This document shows, one piece after another, positions 1 to 9,600 of a DNA stretch of 48,645 nucleotides. Below the pieces are notes generated by a model. It searched no databases. It worked only from the letters and a program-made list of their open reading frames with translations, and had not been told where the DNA came from. The first letter of the stretch is position 1, and every line of letters starts with the position of its first letter. The position numbers were made by a program, and so were the translations under genes. The DNA comes from a virus. The stretch is taken from positions 1 through 48,645 of the IMG/VR virus record IMGVR_UViG_3300008050_000072; one strand, written 5' to 3'.

Positions 1-402
1 CCCTACTGTAACAACTCCGACAGTCACGATGGTTTCGATTCTTCCTAACCACCGTTGAGTTCCTGGCCTCTCCAGAAAGGGCAGCGGCTTGTTTGCCTCC
101 TCTAACTTAGCTTTATACCAATCTCGATCAGCCTCCAAGGCTGTGATGTCGATTGTGTATCTTTCCGAAACCGCTTTTCCCCAGGACTCAGTTGCGAGCA
201 AATCAGCGTATTGGGATAAAGGAACAGCCACTCCCGAGCATTTAGATAGATCAGACGGTGACTCAACTATCGACACTGGTAGTGGCTGCCCCTTAGAAAT
301 TGGATAGTTTTCGGAGCACTCTCCAGCTAGTGGCTCATGCGGAGGAAGCCTCTCAGGCATGTCTACAGCCATAGCTATGCTCAAAATAAGAAGAACAATC
401 AT
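1..402 (-). CDS. Spanin-like (Rz-type) lysis protein, 3' end cut by window
   Basis: The reading frame is open from an ATG at 402 to the window edge (134 codons), so the C-terminus is missing. The start overlaps the upstream stop in an ATGA (399-402). The protein opens with a short hydrophobic segment (MIVLLILSIAMAVD) that could be a signal peptide or anchor. It continues with a polar middle containing two cysteines and a charged stretch around residues 85-105 (LEADRDWYKAKLEEANK) that could form a coiled coil. The last visible residues (IVTVGVVTVG) begin another hydrophobic stretch. Position after a holin candidate at the end of the late block fits a spanin such as T7 gp18.5, but this is inferred from context; a structural membrane protein is possible. 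Confidence 0.5.
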   Translation of the reverse strand, partial: MIVLLILSIAMAVDMPERLPPHEPLAGECSENYPISKGQPLPVSIVESPSDLSKCSGVAVPLSQYADLLATESWGKAVSERYTIDITALEADRDWYKAKLEEANKPLPFLERPGTQRWLGRIETIVTVGVVTVG

Positions 403-650
403 GTTCTATCTCTTTCGTTACCGCGCTCAGCCAACTCTTTAGCTGGGTCTTTGCTTTTCAATGCTTCAGCTATAGCGTCTAGCTCATCCTCAAAGGTACG
501 CTGGACATCGCCTTGCTTAACTATCGTAGATAGGTCTTCAGGCGGAGCGGCACTCTCGTTTGTCCGACTCTTAAACTTACGTGGAATACAATAGAGAGCC
601 GTAAGTATAGCAAATATAGCAGCAGCTACCCCAGCAATGACAGACGACAT
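399..650 (-). CDS. Small single-pass membrane protein in the lysis region
   Basis: This 83-residue protein has one hydrophobic segment at residues 2-22 (IAGVAAAIFAILTALYCI), followed by a basic patch (RKFKSR) and a charged, probably helical tail rich in E, D and K. That topology puts the tail in the cytoplasm if the N-terminus is outside. Its start shares one base with the upstream stop (TAATG at 650) and its stop overlaps the next start, so it is translationally coupled on both sides. It sits between a holin candidate and a spanin-like gene, so a role in lysis (antiholin, holin partner or spanin subunit) is plausible. I do not recognise the family. Confidence 0.6.
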   Translation of the reverse strand: MSSVIAGVAAAIFAILTALYCIPRKFKSRTNESAAPPEDLSTIVKQGDVQRTFEDELDAIAEALKSKDPAKELAERGNERDRT

Positions 651-841
651 TACTTCTTCCCAAGTGCAGCCATAGCTTTTTCAGCACTATCCCCAGCGAT
701 ATACGCAAGGCCAAGGTACAACCACTGGGTTGAGTCGATCATCCCAAAAGCAAGCAAGCCGGTCCCTAAAGACAAAACAGCGAGCCTTCTCCACGAGATA
801 CGCTTCTGAGAATCAAACAACTTGTCTATCATGGTCTTCAT
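650..841 (-). CDS. Holin candidate
   Basis: A 63-residue protein with two hydrophobic stretches (about residues 21-36, LAVLSLGTGLLAFGMI, and 40-52, WLYLGLAYIAG) between a basic N-terminus and a short lysine-containing tail. An ATG at 841 is chosen over one at 859 because GAGGTG lies just upstream of it. Holins are small inner-membrane proteins that form lesions and trigger lysis. T7 gp17.5 is 67 residues and also follows the tail-fibre genes, so size and position agree. The GDSAEKAM segment resembles some phage holins, but there is no decisive motif. Confidence 0.55.
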   Translation of the reverse strand: MKTMIDKLFDSQKRISWRRLAVLSLGTGLLAFGMIDSTQWLYLGLAYIAGDSAEKAMAALGKK

Positions 842-849
842 TCGGCACC

Positions 850-1236
850 TCAAGTGCAAAGGATTTTAACTACGACATCACTTGCAGGGCTGGTTGCTGC
901 GTTCGCGTCAGTTGCGGTCAATGTAGATGGGCTCGTAACGCACCAAAAACTAAGGCCAACGGCAAACGGTACCCCTATTGGCATAACGTATGTGATGGTT
1001 GTACCAGAGGGTACATGGAACTGCCAATCTGGAGCCGTTGTGCCAGCGGTGGCACCACTAGCTGAATCAGAAATCTTTAGATACACGGGACTCGTGTTCA
1101 GAGTATTGTCAATTTCACATTGATATAGTGTGCCGGCTGCGCCAGTAACGTTGAGTTCAGCGGACGAGGTGGCAGCCCCATCAATGATTAGTTTTGTTCC
1201 AAGCGGGTCGGCAATAGTAGTGGAAGTGGTGGACAT
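850..1236 (-). CDS. Small beta-rich virion protein, paralogue of the next gene
   Basis: This 128-residue protein is rich in T, S, A and V with no charged helices, which suggests a beta-sandwich. It clearly resembles the 125-residue product of 1246-1623: both have NVTG-x2-G-x-Y, then SPVYLK, then G-TT-P, then a closing V-x-L/I-x-C-S/T. The start at 1236 has a good site (AGGAG, 6 nt spacer) that overlaps the upstream stop. Such proteins between tail fibre and lysis genes are often minor fibre tips, fibre chaperones or head decorations. Which of these applies cannot be read from the sequence. Confidence 0.65.
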   Translation of the reverse strand: MSTTSTTIADPLGTKLIIDGAATSSAELNVTGAAGTLYQCEIDNTLNTSPVYLKISDSASGATAGTTAPDWQFHVPSGTTITYVMPIGVPFAVGLSFWCVTSPSTLTATDANAATSPASDVVVKILCT

Positions 1237-1245
1237 ATCTATCTC

Positions 1246-1623
1246 CTATGAGCAAACAAGAGTAACGTTGACCGTTCCAGCAGGAACAGTTGCGTCAAGT
1301 GACGTGGCGTTCCGGGTCGTCCAAATGTTCAGAAAGGTACTAAACGGTGCTCCGCCAGGTATCTCAAACAACTCAGTCGCTTGGGCACCCACCTTAAAGT
1401 TATACATCGGTGATGTTGTTCCCAGTACAGGGGCAGACCCATCATACATTTTCAAATAGACGGGTGAACCAGCTACATTATCGACATGTATTGAGTAGAT
1501 GCGCCCAGATGAACCAGTCACATTCTCTTGAATGGTAGCTACTGGTGTATCGTTGTTGTAGTACACAATCTTGTACGCTAACGAGCCTGAGCTAAACCCT
1601 GAAACTTTTATATTTGTTGCCAT
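1246..1623 (-). CDS. Small beta-rich virion protein, paralogue of the previous gene
   Basis: A 125-residue S/T/V/G-rich protein, predicted beta-rich. It shares its central and C-terminal thirds with the 128-residue neighbour (NVTGSSGRIY against NVTGAAGTLY; SPVYLKMYD against SPVYLKISD; both end V-x-L/I-x-C). The pair is therefore a tandem duplication that has diverged strongly. AGGA lies about 8 nt before the ATG. Location in the late block after fibre-like genes supports a virion role, perhaps as alternate decoration subunits. No family is recognised with confidence. Confidence 0.65.
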   Translation of the reverse strand: MATNIKVSGFSSGSLAYKIVYYNNDTPVATIQENVTGSSGRIYSIHVDNVAGSPVYLKMYDGSAPVLGTTSPMYNFKVGAQATELFEIPGGAPFSTFLNIWTTRNATSLDATVPAGTVNVTLVCS

Positions 1624-1632
1624 TGTAATATC

Positions 1633-1722
1633 CTATAGGGGGAGAAAAACGTTTGAGGCTGCGGCGTCGAGGTTTTTTGGGTCGAATACCTGAAAGATAT
1701 TATTAAGAGCATACTGTGTCAT
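1633..1722 (-). CDS. 29-residue micro-ORF
   Basis: An ATG at 1722 overlaps the stop of the 66-residue gene upstream in an ATGA, and the frame runs 29 codons to TAG. The product starts MTQYALNNIFQVFDPKNLDA and ends in a short hydrophobic tail (VFLPL). The overlap follows the coupling pattern of its neighbours, and the micro-ORF fills what would otherwise be a 95-base gap between genes. Conservation in a relative would be needed to be sure it is translated. Confidence 0.4.
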   Translation of the reverse strand: MTQYALNNIFQVFDPKNLDAAASNVFLPL

Positions 1723-1919
1723 GCTACCCGCTGAGCCTCAAGCCACCTAATGAGCACCTTCGCTTGCGTACCACTGGCGACCGCCTCATCCCAGTGTCCT
1801 TTTGAAATCGTCAAGGCAACGGCAACTACGTCCGTGTCGTCCTCGCCAGGGGGAGCAACCTGCCCCGAAGAAACTTCGGCAACCGCTATCCCGTCGTCAG
1901 TCAACTCTTCTTGTGTCAT
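1719..1919 (-). CDS. Small acidic protein of unknown function
   Basis: A 66-residue protein whose N-terminal half is acidic and probably disordered (EELTDDG, GEDDTDVV). Its C-terminal half looks helical (GHWDEAVASGTQAKVLIRWLEAQ). It lies three bases after the fibre-like gene at 1923-2732 and has no strong ribosome binding site of its own, so coupling to that gene is likely. A small partner next to a fibre gene may be an assembly chaperone, but this is only position-based. Confidence 0.5.
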   Translation of the reverse strand: MTQEELTDDGIAVAEVSSGQVAPPGEDDTDVVAVALTISKGHWDEAVASGTQAKVLIRWLEAQRVA

Positions 1920-1922
1920 TTT

Positions 1923-2732
1923 TTATGCCGGGGTCCATGAGTTATCAGCGCCGGAAACCGTATACCACAGGCGGAACTTCGCAGTGGCAGCACTGGTGAA
2001 ATCTGCTGTCCGTCCGCAGGTGGCGAAAACGTATACGGGGCCACTCGATGGGAATTTCGGACTCGTCCCAAGAAAGTTTGTTGAACCCATGCCCGTATCC
2101 CCATTATTGGGAATGTCATCGGGGTGATATCTGTACATGTACATCCGCGTCAGCCCGCCGTGTGCAGCGTGCCTAGGACCATGCGCGATGTTAAAAACGT
2201 TGTCCCACTCAGGATTGCAGTTCGCCATGTTGTCCGCGTAATTGTATTTGAAACGCCGGCACTTTTGCCAGTTTGACTGCGACCCCAAATCCCACTGAGA
2301 TACCATCCCGAACGACCCGTGGGTGTCGTCAAGGCCCGTTGGTCCGCCGGCTAATCCGCCGCCGAAAAAACATTTCGTATTCTTCAGTGTCGTCCCGGAT
2401 GTGATCTTTTCGATTATCATCTCAAAAGTAAACGCTTCTGACCAGTCAAGCGGGTCGCCGTTTCCGTCGAAAAGCTGCCGCGAGTGAACCACGCCGTGAT
2501 TCGGCTTCTTGCTGTCAGCATTAGGGAAAGTCCCCGAGCCGGCGCTGGTCCAAGTGGTCCCGGTAGAGTCCTCACTTAAAGACCCATGCTGCTGATGAGG
2601 GTCGTCAACCGTCGCGCCGTCCAGGAGGAAACGCTGCCAGCCCAAGTCGGCCGCAGAAGATTGCACTACAGGTACACCGTTGACCCATGCTATGTTCGCG
2701 GCGGCTACAGAATTAATGGAAGCAATAGTCAT
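1923..2732 (-). CDS. Putative fibre tip or lectin-like receptor-binding protein
   Basis: A 269-residue protein rich in G, S, T, W and aromatic residues. The layout (FTFEMIIEKITS, then KCFFGGGLAG, then FGMVSQWD, then VYVFATCG and KFRLWYTVSG) reads like a jelly-roll or concanavalin-type beta-sandwich, as found in carbohydrate-binding tips of phage fibres. Its start shares a base with the upstream stop (TAATG at 2732). Together with the two preceding genes it forms the fibre-like cluster that follows the internal virion proteins, where T7 has its tail fibre. The fold assignment is an inference from composition. Confidence 0.5.
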   Translation of the reverse strand: MTIASINSVAAANIAWVNGVPVVQSSAADLGWQRFLLDGATVDDPHQQHGSLSEDSTGTTWTSAGSGTFPNADSKKPNHGVVHSRQLFDGNGDPLDWSEAFTFEMIIEKITSGTTLKNTKCFFGGGLAGGPTGLDDTHGSFGMVSQWDLGSQSNWQKCRRFKYNYADNMANCNPEWDNVFNIAHGPRHAAHGGLTRMYMYRYHPDDIPNNGDTGMGSTNFLGTSPKFPSSGPVYVFATCGRTADFTSAATAKFRLWYTVSGADNSWTPA

Positions 2733-3229
2733 TAGGCAACCTCAATGACGTCGTTACTTGGGTCGAAGTAAACTGTATCTGCTGAGACTGCCCACCCGAT
2801 GACCTGCACGTAGTCCCCAGCAGTGTCGGGAGCCACTTGCTCAGGCACGTTCTTACTGCTTGTCTCTGCTTCAGGTGTGTAAATTGTAGCGCCTACAGTA
2901 TAGGTAGGGAAGTTCGCAGCAAAGTGGGCGAATCCTTGCAGAAGGAACGACCCAACTGCGTCCGCAGAAACATCGGCTGTGCACATCGCGACCGTTCGGG
3001 ATGTCGCTGATGCCGTAGCTACAGCCTTCCACATCTTGCCGTCTGATTTGGCATAGACACATTCCCCAACTTCCAGGTCTTCTCCCGCCACCATGGGAGC
3101 GGAGATGCCGGAATAAGTAGTGTCGGGTGTGGCAGCATCGAGGATTGTTGCACCCGATACCGTCAGATCACCAGCGATGGTGACATTCCCAGACGCGTCT
3201 ACTTGAATGTTGTTGTCAAATACAGACAT
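2732..3229 (-). CDS. Fibre or head-decoration-like structural protein
   Basis: A 165-residue protein. The N-terminus (NIQVDASGNVTIAGDLTVSGATIL) has the repeated V/I-x-G-x-L pattern common in trimeric phage fibre shafts. The remainder (VGECVYAKSDGKMWKA; LLQGFAHF; VIGWAVSADTVYFDPS) resembles the small beta-barrel domains of phage decoration and fibre-head proteins. It therefore looks like a short fibre with a C-terminal head. It is joined to both neighbours by one-base TAATG overlaps. Confidence 0.55.
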   Translation of the reverse strand: MSVFDNNIQVDASGNVTIAGDLTVSGATILDAATPDTTYSGISAPMVAGEDLEVGECVYAKSDGKMWKAVATASATSRTVAMCTADVSADAVGSFLLQGFAHFAANFPTYTVGATIYTPEAETSSKNVPEQVAPDTAGDYVQVIGWAVSADTVYFDPSNDVIEVA

Positions 3230-3669
3230 TAGGCTCTCCAGTTTACGCGAACATCAGCGGTCCCAGATCCACCAATAAGACGAAGACATGCATAGATAGT
3301 ACCATCTACTGCGTTTGTTACTCCTGAATCCAGGGCGAAATCACGACCAATCTCAAATACCACAAAGCCCTTGGTAGCCCCGCCGCCAATCGACTGCTGA
3401 ACAACCTGTGTGGCTCCTGTAGTAGTACCAGGAGTTATGCCTACATCTCCATCAGAATCCCTAGTCAAGAACATAGTGCAGGATAATCCAGATGCGGACA
3501 ATCCTGTAAAGTAAATCTCTACCGTCTGAATGTTTCCTTTTTCTGGAAACCGAAAAGACTCTGGTGAGTTTGCTGTATCAGCGGTAACCGCATGAACAGA
3601 TAGCGTGTCATTGACCGCAGCATTGTTCTTATACGAGTACCCGGACATGCTCCAAGTTTTAATAGACAT
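3229..3669 (-). CDS. Small beta-rich structural protein
   Basis: A 146-residue protein with alternating hydrophobic and T/S/G residues and almost no helix-favouring stretches (VEIYFTGLSASGLSCTMFLTRDS; GFVVFEIGRDF; IYACLRLIGGSG), typical of a beta-sandwich. It is the first gene after the 2647-residue internal protein and shares a base with it (3669). A fibre, spike or adaptor role is likely from position. I do not recognise the family. Confidence 0.55.
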   Translation of the reverse strand: MSIKTWSMSGYSYKNNAAVNDTLSVHAVTADTANSPESFRFPEKGNIQTVEIYFTGLSASGLSCTMFLTRDSDGDVGITPGTTTGATQVVQQSIGGGATKGFVVFEIGRDFALDSGVTNAVDGTIYACLRLIGGSGTADVRVNWRA

Positions 3670-6600
3670 TATGGTTTGTTCCTTGGGTATTCTATAGAAT
3701 ACTGACGGGTAAAGCCACTACGTTCAAGCATTGTGGCATGAGCTTTGTTTAGCCTGTATTGGTATAACTTTCTACGGAACCACGGATCATCGTTCACGAT
3801 CCGTATACCAGTCATAGCATCTGTGATTCTCCAGGCATCATCAATCGGGTCTTGCTTATCAACATCAGCATCAAACGATTGTGGCGAAGTATTTAATATC
3901 GAGAAGTGATACGCCATGGACGCGGCTGCGGCATCACGCATGACCCTCACCCACGGCAAGTTCCCCATAAAGTAGTTTGGCATTGCACTTACGCGGATGT
4001 CGTCCGTCCACATACCAAGTCTATGGTTATATGATTGAGAAACCCTCAGTCCAGTAGCGTTAACCATCTGTTCAGCCATCAAGTCCCCAACCAACGGTAG
4101 CTTCCGCACGGCAGCAATCTGCTGTGCCACAATCCTACCACTTGTTAACTCAGATAGGGGACGATCATAAAAAGCATTGTGTTGAGTGGTTAGTTCAATG
4201 CCCATCTTCATCAAAAAATGCATCTGCCCTAATAGGCGCATCGCTGGTTTTCGGTCATCATACCTAAGCAACCACTTAGATGGCTGCGCTGTCGTGGCAA
4301 GCATGCCTACAGTCTCCGCAAACGCCTCCATTGGCAGACCAAACCCCTCAATGAACGCACCCTTATGACCAGGCAGAGGGAAGCGAACAAGGTTTCGTGT
4401 GTGCGGCTCTCTATACTTAACCTCTGACGGTTTACTCATCTGCAATGGAACGTACTGCTCCCCAGCAATCTCAGCACGATACGATTCGGCCATCTCAGGC
4501 CCGTCCTTCATCAAGATTCGGTTGAACTGAGAGTAAAACACAGGATTTTCCTGCATCATCTTGAGGTTCAACGCCACGTTCTTCTGTGACCATGTAAAGA
4601 ATGGGATGAACAAACGCATCCATACTTTTTGAGCGCCAGTTAGGTCACCATAGTTGAATAGGAACCGGTCAACATGGTCCGCTGCTATGTCAAAGCTACC
4701 ACTACGCCTGGTATTTGCAATGAAAGTACCTATACGTGCATGGTTTTCAACATGTCTGGATACATACTGGCCAAGATGCTTGGACAACCCAATCGGGTAG
4801 AACCCACCAGTCATAAGGGCTGGCAAGCCCATAACCAAAGCATCCTCTGACCATGAGGCAAACTTCTTAACCTTACCCCAGTCCTGCTTGACACCACCAT
4901 AGTACATAATCTCTGATAAGCCACGTTCAAACTGGTCAATATCAACGTACTGCGTGAACGCTCCAGAGATAACACCCTTCTCTTTTAGTATGTTCAGTGC
5001 CTCGTCTGTGCTTCTGAACACCCCATCACCAAGGTCAAACACCCCGTCATTAGCATCAACAACATCAAGAAACTTCGCCTCTGCCTGTCTACGTGAGTAC
5101 GCAAAAGTAGTTTCAAACTCCCTCTTGGGTGCTCTCAGCATCTTCTTTGCAGACTCAATGCTACCGTACTTCTCTTGTAGAGCAGAAAGCATAGATAGAG
5201 AACCCGCATCATATGATATACGGGGACTCAGTGTGGCCAAGCCAGTATCAAGTATCTGACTGAACTTATTGGATAGATGGTTTCGAGCCGAGAACGCAGC
5301 AGCCATCACAGTTACGCGGGTTTTCCAGAAGTTATTTACACCCTGAAAGAACTTGTACATGGGTGACCTGGCTTTCTCCGAGAAGACAAACAGGTCGGAC
5401 ATTGATCGAGACACGCCGCGTGGAACATATAGCCTCCACATCTCTCGTCCTTGCTCAAAGAACGTTTGAAGCATCTCCCCGTTGTTAATCTTTACGCCAA
5501 CATTTAGGTCCAATGATCGCTGGTTCATCTGTTTGGCTACATCCTTCCATGCACCCAGGGATAGAGCCTTATAGTTTTTAGCTATCTTTATAGACACCTC
5601 TGTTGTGTCCAATCCTTGACTCGTTAGCGTTGCACGCAACTCTCTCATGCGCCTACCCATAGCCTGAGACTTCGCTGAAACAGGGTTGAATAGCTCTATG
5701 CCCTTCTTGAAGTCGTCTGCCTTTATTGAGAGCAGTATTTGGAGGATGTTGTCCCCTTGCTGAAGCTCTGGGATCTCACGAGTCCACGTAGCAAACGGGT
5801 CAAAATTCTCCTTGAAAACCTTAACAGCCTTGACGACCTCATTAAAGTCCACCCCTGCTTCCCGCCATGCGGCTGCACCCTTTTCCACAAGCAAATCAAG
5901 AGCAAGTTTTGGAACGACGTTATCGAACAATGGAACGTAGTCTAAATCCTTAGCTACCTGGGTCATCGAAACTATCTGTTCTGGCTGTGCTGCAATATCA
6001 TCCAATGTCCGTATCTCTATTGGACTGGCGACCTCCCTGACCAATCGCTCAATATCTTTCGATTCTGATGGGATAGCGTACTTACCAGCAATGAAGTCAA
6101 GCTCATGCTCATACGCAGTCCGAGGACGTATCGCTTTCACAACCTTGCCCTGCATCAAGGCAAACATAAAATCTTGTGCGCTCATGGACCTAACGGCACT
6201 AAAGTACCGAGAAAACAAAGCGGTCGGGTCTACAGTGAATGTTATCGCTGGATTACTGGTCAGGTTGTTAATCTCGCTCATCGTGCCTGAGATCACACGC
6301 ATCTTACGTTGATCCATGTCCGTTGCAATCCTGTCTTCAAGACGAGACCCTATGTTCATAGACCCATGACGATCCACAACTGACGCAGAGTACCCACCTT
6401 TAGCGATAACCTCCGCTGGTACGCTCATGTGTGGGACATAGTCCACAACACCCCAGAACCTCATCATGTCTTCTGGTTTCTTTGTGAAGTGCATGCCATG
6501 TTTCACGTATAGGTCTTCATACTTCTCAATGAAGTCATCAAACACCTTGACCAATGGCTCCAAGGTTTCTGGAACATCATCAAACCTACTGCCCAGAACA

Positions 6601-9600
6601 TGGTGATAGCGGTCTTTAATCTTGGTTAGAAGCTCTGCACCTACCGTGTCCTCTGTAATGAGCTTGGGTGCCCTCTTGAGAGCCGTATAGGCCGCAAGCA
6701 TCGTTTCTTCTTGGGTCAACTGTGAGGTCAGAGTCTTGAACTCGCCCCACATTTGAAGCTCCCAGTCCTGTAGATCACGAATCAAGCTCCTGCTCTTTTT
6801 AGGGATTGGTATTCTTAGCCGAGGGATCTGTTGCTCCAGCTTCTTTTGAAGCTCCTTCACACCAGCTTTAGCGACTCCCCTGGCCTCAGTACGAGCCTGA
6901 GATAGCGCAACCTTGGCATCATCTCCCTTCATTATTGATTTAGCGAGCCTCGACGACATAGAGGCGTTCATGCGTTGAAGAATCTCATTGCCTTTCGGGT
7001 CAACAAGCTGATCCAGAACAGCCCTTATTCTTCGTATGGCTTCCGCTTCATCGGGTGCCCCAACGACAAGGTGCTTTAGTGCATCAGACACACGCTTGTC
7101 GTGCAGCATACGAGCCTGATACCGTAGCTCTCTCTTGCTAAAGATAGAACCCTTTACTCCCTTCGCGTTCTTCGCTCTCTCTACAGCGGAAGTAAGCGTA
7201 GTTACTACACTATCTGCTTCACCCTCCATACGGAGGATACTGACATATGACCGACGAAGCCCCTCTATGTCTTTTGCTGAAAGAGTACCTTGGAACTTCG
7301 CATTAGCCTTCAGCCATTGAGCCGACGTTGTAGCCACCTTGTTCCCAACACTATCAAGTATCGGTACCCCTTTCGGATACTCTGCGCGTACCCATGGAAG
7401 GAACGAGGCTAAAAAGTCATCTCTTGCGGCAAAGTCTTCAACCTTAGCACTTAGTCTGCTACGGAACCTATCTATCTTCTGGCGCTGTAGACTAAGCAAC
7501 TCATCCTCAAGCAACTCACGAGGTGTAAACATACCCACCTGTCTTCCCAGGTCGCCCTTCTCAACCTCTTTCAGCTTAGTAATTGTACCCTTAGACTCTG
7601 TGATTTTATCATCAATAGAGCGGACTATTTGATTCCGAGTAAACCGCTTATGGATTCCAGTCGAAGGTTCTGGATTGAGCTTGCGAAGGTCATCTACCGC
7701 AGCCGGGGCCGACACGTCGGCGGCCTTACCCAGCCGCTTGGTTGGCTCATCTATACGAGAGATAAGCTCAGTCTGAGTCCGCGCAGAAAGCGTACCCAAT
7801 GGTGCATCAAGCAGGTCATCTGTTGAGCGAATCAACTCAGACAATGCGTTCTGATTGTTCTTCGAGATGCCCAACAGGTTGGAAACCTTCTCGACAAACG
7901 TGTTCCATAGAGATTTGTTCTCTACCTTGATCGTCATCAAATAGTCTTGAAACTTTTTGTTCGTCAGGCCGTAGGCGACAAATTCTTTTTCGTTTTTTGT
8001 TGCTCTAATCAGAAGGCTCTCAAGCTCTGGGGTAAGGCTTTTGTCCCTTTGTGCTTTTGTGGCAATGCCCACAACCTTGTTGCGAAGTTTAATGATTTCG
8101 GTTGAAGCCACTTGAAGCTTCGTACCTTTGTTCGCAAGCAAGTTTCCATCATATAACCTTCGTACAGTTGCAGCATGAATCAACTCGTGAAGCGCTGTCT
8201 CTGCGGTAGCACCAGAGTACGACGCTACGCCCCGAAGGAATACACTGTTGAAGGCATCACCTTTGGGCGACCAATTCAACCCCATGTTTACATATCGGAG
8301 GTGACTTTCGTGTGCTGCAAGAAGTGCTATGTCGTTGAACACACTGGTTGACAACGTGCCTTTAGCGTCCGCATCAAGCAAAGACTGAGGTAAATCCCCT
8401 GACTTGCCGGTGATGACGTGTACACGGGTTTCATCCAAATGAGGCATGATGCGTTGTGCTATTTGACTATGTACTGGATTGTTTGCGTTCTTTGCAATGA
8501 ACTCGGCAAGTCCTGTACCAGACTTAATACCGCGCATGACTTCAATGGCATCTTCAACTGTAAGATCACCCAATCCGACTTCTTTACGGACCACTTCACC
8601 GGTCCAACCTTTTTGGGCGGGCGTGTAAGAGTCTGATACAGATGCCAGCGACGGGGAAAGATCGTCGTCGTCGGGAGGCTTGGGAGCATCCACCTTCTCA
8701 GCCTTAACTACAGTGGGCTTTGGCGTATCCAAGCCAGCTTTACGAACATCAGCAATGACAAGATCACCAGTGATATCCTTTGCAAAAAAGGACAAGGCTA
8801 GCTCAGGGTTCCCCTCCCCGTATGCACCAGAAGCATAGGTCAGGATCTCATCAGCTAATGATCTGTTGCCCCCAAGTATCTCAATAAGAGTGCTGCGAAT
8901 AGCAATAGCAGTCTCGTCGTTAAACGGCCTTTCACCTACAATCTCCCTTGTTTTATAGATGATCTCAGCAAGCGCGTCCTTACTGACACGACGTAACAAC
9001 TTCATCTTAAAGTTAGCTTTCATCAGTATGTGTTGACGGACACTATCCATCGACACCTCGGCGGCGCGCTCAATCGGAGCATCGTTCACCATCTGCAAAG
9101 TATGGTCAATGATCCGCACCAACTCATCAGAAGCAAGCTTGTCACCCATCCCAAAGCGAGACATCGCAACAAGAGCCTCTTGAACAAGTAGCTTCTCTTC
9201 TCCAAGAAGATTCGCAAACTTAGTTACAAGCTCATCAACCTTGCCCTCCATATGGATAAGCCAAGGGTTTCTCTTGAAGGTGGATGCGCCACGCTCACGA
9301 AGGTCGGCAACATGATTGACCAACGCTACTGCATTGTAATCCTTCTCCATAACCTCGCTAAGCCCTTTCATCTCATGTTCTATGGTACGAATCTTTTGGG
9401 CCACTTCAAGGCGCTCAGCGTCATTCATACGGCCAGCAAGGGTGGTCCTCAAGCTCGCCACCTCTGAGGTTAGTGCTGGTAGCCGTTTCTCTTCTACCCA
9501 ACGCCTATACTCAGGGATCATGTCATTAGCGGTTCGGTAGATCCGCTCTACCTCTCCCATCAGTTCGGTCTCATGTGCTCGAAATACACGCATGTAGTTC

